From IMG/VR virus record IMGVR_UViG_3300025128_007045, positions 1 to 33,322 of that record: a stretch of DNA of 33,322 bases. One strand, written 5' to 3'. The translations under genes and the position numbers were made by a program. Positions 30,825 through 33,322 of this stretch are shown piece by piece; the stretch's first letter is position 1; every line of letters starts with the position of its first letter. The DNA comes from a virus. Under the pieces are notes generated by a model, which saw nothing but the letters and a program-made list of their open reading frames with translations, did not search any database and was not told the origin of the DNA.

Positions 30825-32123
30825 CTATCCAAACGTCACATAGTCTCGTTGCTGTGCCATAGAGGTGGTATTGCTACGTCTCTTTGCTTTCCAGATACCG
30901 AGCCCTGCAGCTAGGACGCAGTCATCGTGGTAACCAACGGGATGCCCGAATGTGACATTTCCTCCGGGCAATAATCGCGATTCAAAAATTTCCATCTCAC
31001 GCTTTAGTACGTCATCGTCTGCCATAAAGCGCACACGACCATGCTCCACCTCTGCTGCCATGGTGGAGATAAGTCTGGCTTTTGATTCATTAGTGAATTT
31101 GTACGAGGAGACTGAACATCCCTCTTTACGGAGTATGTCGGCGACAGGTTCGCCCACTCCGGTTCCATCAAGATTGACCGTCTGGCAGTTGTATCTCTTG
31201 TACAATCCAGCGATGCGACTACCTAGTAATGTGTAATCGAGTCCGTTAAAGCGGTCTCTATCCACGAATTGCATGTCAGTTGTGAGGATGTAGGCGACGG
31301 TGTAATCGTGCACCTTACCGATGTCGAGCCCCATGATATACGGGCCGGTATCCTGTGTCGGCCTATACGGATCGAAGCATGTGTTGATGTTTTTGAAAAC
31401 TTGTTGATCGTCGGAAACCCATTCTGCTAAATACTGTTGTTTGAATTGTGCCTCCGTGAGGTCCATCTTGAATTCTTCGAGAGCCTCAGGAGTGATATTG
31501 GGATGCGCAAGGCTCGTTACTGATGCGGAGTAATAGCGTGGGTCTCCTTCCTGACCGAGTTGGTAATATGTTCTGAAATTTCCTTTGGACCTGGCGATGC
31601 CTATAGCCACCAAACGACCGTCAGAATCAGCGAGAGCTGGCATAAAGTTAGCCCACGCCTCAGGATTCAGGTCCTGACTTTCGTCAACAAAGGCAGCTGT
31701 GACTCTATCTCCCTGCAGACCGGTCGGGTCGTCGGCAGATTTTGCCTGGATACGGGCTCCGTTGCCCAAAGTAATTAGCTTTCTGTGCTTGTCGTGGGAC
31801 GCATAATAGTCCCGAAGTGGTGCGCCTGACCCCACGAATAGGTTCCACACAGGCTCCCACACCTTCATTGTGAGCTCATAGTTAGGAGCTATCACGTAGA
31901 TAAAGGGCGAATGCATCACCCCAAATTGTTCTTTAGGCGGCTGTAACGCCTCACGCACTATCTCTGCTTTGAGTGCTGTGGTCTTTCCGGCACGACGTCC
32001 ACACGCCAGCACCAGCCGTTTGTAGTCGTTTTTCGAATGCACATGCTCCACCTGCCAGTCCCAGGGACGGTAGGGATCACCATCATTGATGAAATCCCAT
32101 ATTTTAGGAGGGGTGTATTTCAA
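30825..32123 (-). CDS. terL: terminase large subunit
   Basis: A 432-aa packaging motor/nuclease. ATPase domain: adenine-binding WDWQVEHVHS (21-30), Walker A CGRRAGKT (41-48), Walker B VTAAFVDESQD (141-151) with Asp147/Glu148, and coupling motif region around 171-180. Nuclease domain (RNase H fold): IMGLDIGKVHDYTVA with Asp267, VNLDGTGVG with Asp319, and YHDDCVLA with Asp400/401. The motifs are complete, so the enzyme should be active. It overlaps the small terminase by 20 nt and is followed by the portal, the standard packaging order. Confidence 0.96.
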   Translation of the reverse strand: MKYTPPKIWDFINDGDPYRPWDWQVEHVHSKNDYKRLVLACGRRAGKTTALKAEIVREALQPPKEQFGVMHSPFIYVIAPNYELTMKVWEPVWNLFVGSGAPLRDYYASHDKHRKLITLGNGARIQAKSADDPTGLQGDRVTAAFVDESQDLNPEAWANFMPALADSDGRLVAIGIARSKGNFRTYYQLGQEGDPRYYSASVTSLAHPNITPEALEEFKMDLTEAQFKQQYLAEWVSDDQQVFKNINTCFDPYRPTQDTGPYIMGLDIGKVHDYTVAYILTTDMQFVDRDRFNGLDYTLLGSRIAGLYKRYNCQTVNLDGTGVGEPVADILRKEGCSVSSYKFTNESKARLISTMAAEVEHGRVRFMADDDVLKREMEIFESRLLPGGNVTFGHPVGYHDDCVLAAGLGIWKAKRRSNTTSMAQQRDYVTFG

Positions 32124-32547
32124 TGACTTCCTCCCGAGGGCGCAGCGCCATATCGAATAGTCGATTCATCATCGACTCATTGACGGTATCGGTGACCTCC
32201 TTCGGTCTGCCTATGTACATTTCCATGAATATTTTCTGTGCCCGGACGTCACCTTCTTTAGCGGCAACGAGTAAAGCCCCGTATACGTCATCAAAATCTT
32301 CGTGAGCCTTCTCCATAAAACGCTGCCTGGTATGCGCCAGAGTGCTTTTGTGGGGCTCTTTGTTTACATAATTCCGACCGCTGCCTTTAATCAGTGAAGG
32401 GAACTGGTCACCCACACGCTGCATTCGAAGCACGGGTAGGGTGTCAGGACCGTCGGCTATCTGGATATTACCGGCACGAATACCGGCCACGACCTCTGAA
32501 TAGGTGCGCTCCCCGTAATCACGCTGGGGGTCCAGCTTTTCAATCAA
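32104..32547 (-). CDS. terS: terminase small subunit (putative)
   Basis: A 147-aa helical, charged protein directly before the large terminase. The pattern LAHTRQRFMEKAHEDFDDVYGALLVAAKEGDVRAQKIFMEMYIGRPKE suits a DNA-recognition and oligomerisation helical bundle seen in small terminases, which select the packaging site. The start is uncertain. TTG at 32547 has no RBS. An ATT at 32562 in the same frame has AGGAG 10 nt upstream, 2 nt after the stop of the preceding 58-aa gene, and may be the true start. Function rests on position and general build. Confidence 0.75.
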   Translation of the reverse strand: MIEKLDPQRDYGERTYSEVVAGIRAGNIQIADGPDTLPVLRMQRVGDQFPSLIKGSGRNYVNKEPHKSTLAHTRQRFMEKAHEDFDDVYGALLVAAKEGDVRAQKIFMEMYIGRPKEVTDTVNESMMNRLFDMALRPREEVIEIHPS

Positions 32548-32564
32548 TTGGTCAGTGGTAATGA

Positions 32565-32741
32565 CTACATTCTCCTGAGAGTTTTAGCGAGACGCGCACG
32601 TCTGCCTAATACACCTGGTTTCTTCGCAGCTCGATTCAATGTACCTGCAGGTATCTTCTGCCCAGCTTTCACGCCTAGCTGCCTGCGAAGGGCACCCGGG
32701 TTCTTGATTGCCTTCTTAATCCAACGGCGTTTAGTAGCCAC
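32565..32741 (-). CDS. 58-aa very basic small protein
   Basis: A small gene between the acidic protein and the small terminase, starting at GTG 5 nt after the preceding stop. It encodes WIKKAIKNPGALRRQLGV followed by AGQKIPAGTLNRAAKKPGVLGRRARLAKTLRRM. I recognise this pattern (WI-KAI-PGALR, K-IP, LA-A, RA-LAKTLR-M) as a widespread short basic phage protein near structural or packaging genes; its role is not known to me. With about one third Lys/Arg it likely binds DNA or an acidic partner, possibly being packaged. It is followed 2 nt later by the candidate ATT start of the small terminase. Confidence 0.75.
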   Translation of the reverse strand: MATKRRWIKKAIKNPGALRRQLGVKAGQKIPAGTLNRAAKKPGVLGRRARLAKTLRRM

Positions 32742-32746
32742 GAGGC

Positions 32747-32962
32747 TTAGCTTTCACTGGCTTGTTTTTCTTCGACTTCTTCATCCGGTGCGTCCTCCAG
32801 GGGTAAGTCAATGTACTGAGGACCCTCTTGTCTATCCACCCACCAATAGCGGACACAATCGATACACACAAAGCCATCCAAATCAGCATGCGCATTATGT
32901 TTTACGTTGTGTTCCAATAAACAGCGGACGGGGTCGTCTACTTGAAAGTGGTACTCCAGCAC
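32747..32962 (-). CDS. small acidic protein with CxxC, first packaging-operon gene
   Basis: A 71-aa protein with a CIDC motif in GFVCIDCVRYWW, a His-rich stretch (EHNVKHNAHADL) and a strongly acidic end (LEDAPDEEVEEKQ). A single zinc site built from Cys/His is possible. I place the start at GTG 32962, because AAGAGG lies five bases before it; the in-frame ATG at 32995 has no RBS and the bases after it are the late-promoter -10 block, which is upstream of the expected transcript start. If transcription starts even further upstream the longer 82-aa form may exist. Function unknown. Confidence 0.6.
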   Translation of the reverse strand: MLEYHFQVDDPVRCLLEHNVKHNAHADLDGFVCIDCVRYWWVDRQEGPQYIDLPLEDAPDEEVEEKQASES

Positions 32963-32972
32963 ATAAACCTCT

Positions 32973-32992
32973 TGATCTATTTTACCATTTTT
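32973..32992 (-). promoter_or_regulatory. packaging-operon promoter block (copy of late promoter)
   Basis: The 20-nt block tgatctattttaccattttt (plus-strand reading) is identical to 20524-20543. It holds the extended -10 TGG-TAAAAT (hexamer 32979-32984); the -35 is poor here. As at the head operon, a GGAGTACCAC leader block follows (32948-32959). It would drive terminase, portal and ejection genes. Confidence 0.65.
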
Positions 32993-33200
32993 CATATAGT
33001 CATGTGTAGAGGTTCACCATTTAGCGGTAATTAAATGTACAGATAGTCATAGTTCTAATCGGCACGTAAAATTTCCTGGGTAGCTAAATGGCGAATCTCC
33101 CCCAATACTATTTCGGATTTCAGCAATTCATGTTCAGGCACCCCCTACCTAAGATGCCTAGTCGAGCGATTTCGGCCCCCGGTACCCCCCTTTTTTTGAC

Positions 33201-33231
33201 GAACATATGTGCTAATTTAGAACGTATGTGC
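33201..33231. repeat. two GAACRTATGTGC repeats
   Basis: gaacatatgtgc (33201-33212) and gaacgtatgtgc (33220-33231) are direct copies 19 bp apart with one mismatch. Each resembles an SOS box (GAAC-N4-GTTC) with one changed base in the right half (GTGC). They lie in non-coding DNA between the packaging promoter and the window end, and may be operators. Confidence 0.6.
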
Positions 33232-33275
33232 GAACCCCGATCAAAAAGTATAGACAAGTGAACAATTAAAATAGC

Positions 33276-33302
33276 GGCGTCTTGCTTGCATAACAAGATG
33301 CC
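33276..33302. other. imperfect hairpin near right end
   Basis: ggcgtcttg and caagatgcc form a 9-bp stem with one G-T pair and a 9-nt loop. Its first 15 bases (ggcgtcttgcttgca) are identical to 7579-7593 beside attP. No U-tract follows on the plus strand. Confidence 0.55.
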
Positions 33303-33322
33303 GATCCGGCTGTGCTTCATAC

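Larger units (their letters stand above)
32996..33322. other. 327-bp non-coding right end
   Basis: No supported gene. It contains an inverted repeat (ccatttagc at 33017-33025, gctaaatgg at 33083-33091), a six-C/seven-T run at 33185-33197, two GAACRTATGTGC copies and a hairpin at 33276-33302. If the genome is circular it joins the 51 bases before the first gene and separates packaging from the end of the early operon, a plausible place for a packaging site. Confidence 0.5.

Noticed and set aside
32548-33009. 153-codon plus-strand frame opposite the packaging leader genes
   Set aside because: It is antisense to the 58-aa basic gene and the acidic protein gene, both of which have recognisable features; no RBS supports it.
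33120-33320. 66-codon minus-strand frame at the right end
   Set aside because: It covers poly-C/poly-T tracts, repeats and the hairpin, has no good RBS, and the product does not look like a folded protein.
1-33322. CRISPR array, insertion sequence, rRNA or terminal direct repeats
   Set aside because: No regularly spaced repeats, transposase gene or rRNA sequence was seen, and the two window ends do not match each other.

Overview
The window is almost wholly a temperate, short-tailed (podovirus-like) tailed phage genome of about 33 kb. It carries a complete packaging, head and ejection set, several tail and fibre proteins, a lysis cassette, a repressor and integrase, and a replication/recombination operon. 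No tail tube, tape-measure, sheath or tail-assembly chaperone gene is visible. Two very large internal-virion (ejection-type) proteins sit next to the portal, which is why I infer a short tail. The two window ends show no terminal repeat, so I cannot tell whether the window is a whole circular or permuted genome or only most of one. The host is unknown. An SOS-box-like palindrome of the GAAC-N4-GTTC type and an attP core matching the 3' half of a valine-type tRNA point to a bacterium with a Gram-positive-type LexA; this is inference.

Layout. (1) 52-4950, minus strand: an early operon of tightly overlapping genes. From promoter to end they are an HTH/excisionase-like protein, an unknown protein, a coiled-coil protein, a probable ssDNA-annealing-type protein, a Cys-rich protein, a RecA-fold RepA/helicase-like ATPase, a Cys-containing small protein, a C5-cytosine methyltransferase (with a second long same-strand frame overprinted on it) and a 49-aa Cys/His protein. 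(2) 4951-5139: a divergent control region with a strong leftward promoter and repeated TGGTGA half-sites. (3) 5140-7569, plus strand: XRE repressor, unknown 265-aa protein and tyrosine integrase. (4) 7570-8029: attP, with a tRNA-Val-like core flanked by several CTGTCTTGT arm-type sites. (5) 8030-10116, minus strand: a lysis operon (46-aa membrane protein, amidase, holin-like protein, zinc-ribbon metallophosphoesterase) behind a promoter whose spacer is filled by the SOS-box-like palindrome. (6) 10204-10494, plus strand: a lone small gene diverging from that promoter. (7) 10445-20496, minus strand: XhlA-like protein, tail and fibre proteins, a small head protein, major capsid protein and scaffold. 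(8) 20497-20769: terminator plus late promoter. (9) 20770-32995, minus strand: two ejection proteins, a small protein, portal, large terminase, small terminase, a 58-aa basic protein and a small acidic protein. (10) 32996-33322: non-coding, with operator-like repeats and a hairpin.

How it fits together. The repressor has no LexA-type peptidase domain, so it cannot be self-cleaved in the lambda manner. The palindrome over the lysis promoter offers a direct link from host DNA damage to lysis. The structural and packaging operons seem to share a duplicated late promoter: an exact 20-nt repeat with an extended -10 occurs at 20524-20543 and 32973-32992. Most neighbouring genes overlap by 1-20 nt (ATGA, TAATG, TTGA or GTGA junctions), so translational coupling is likely throughout.
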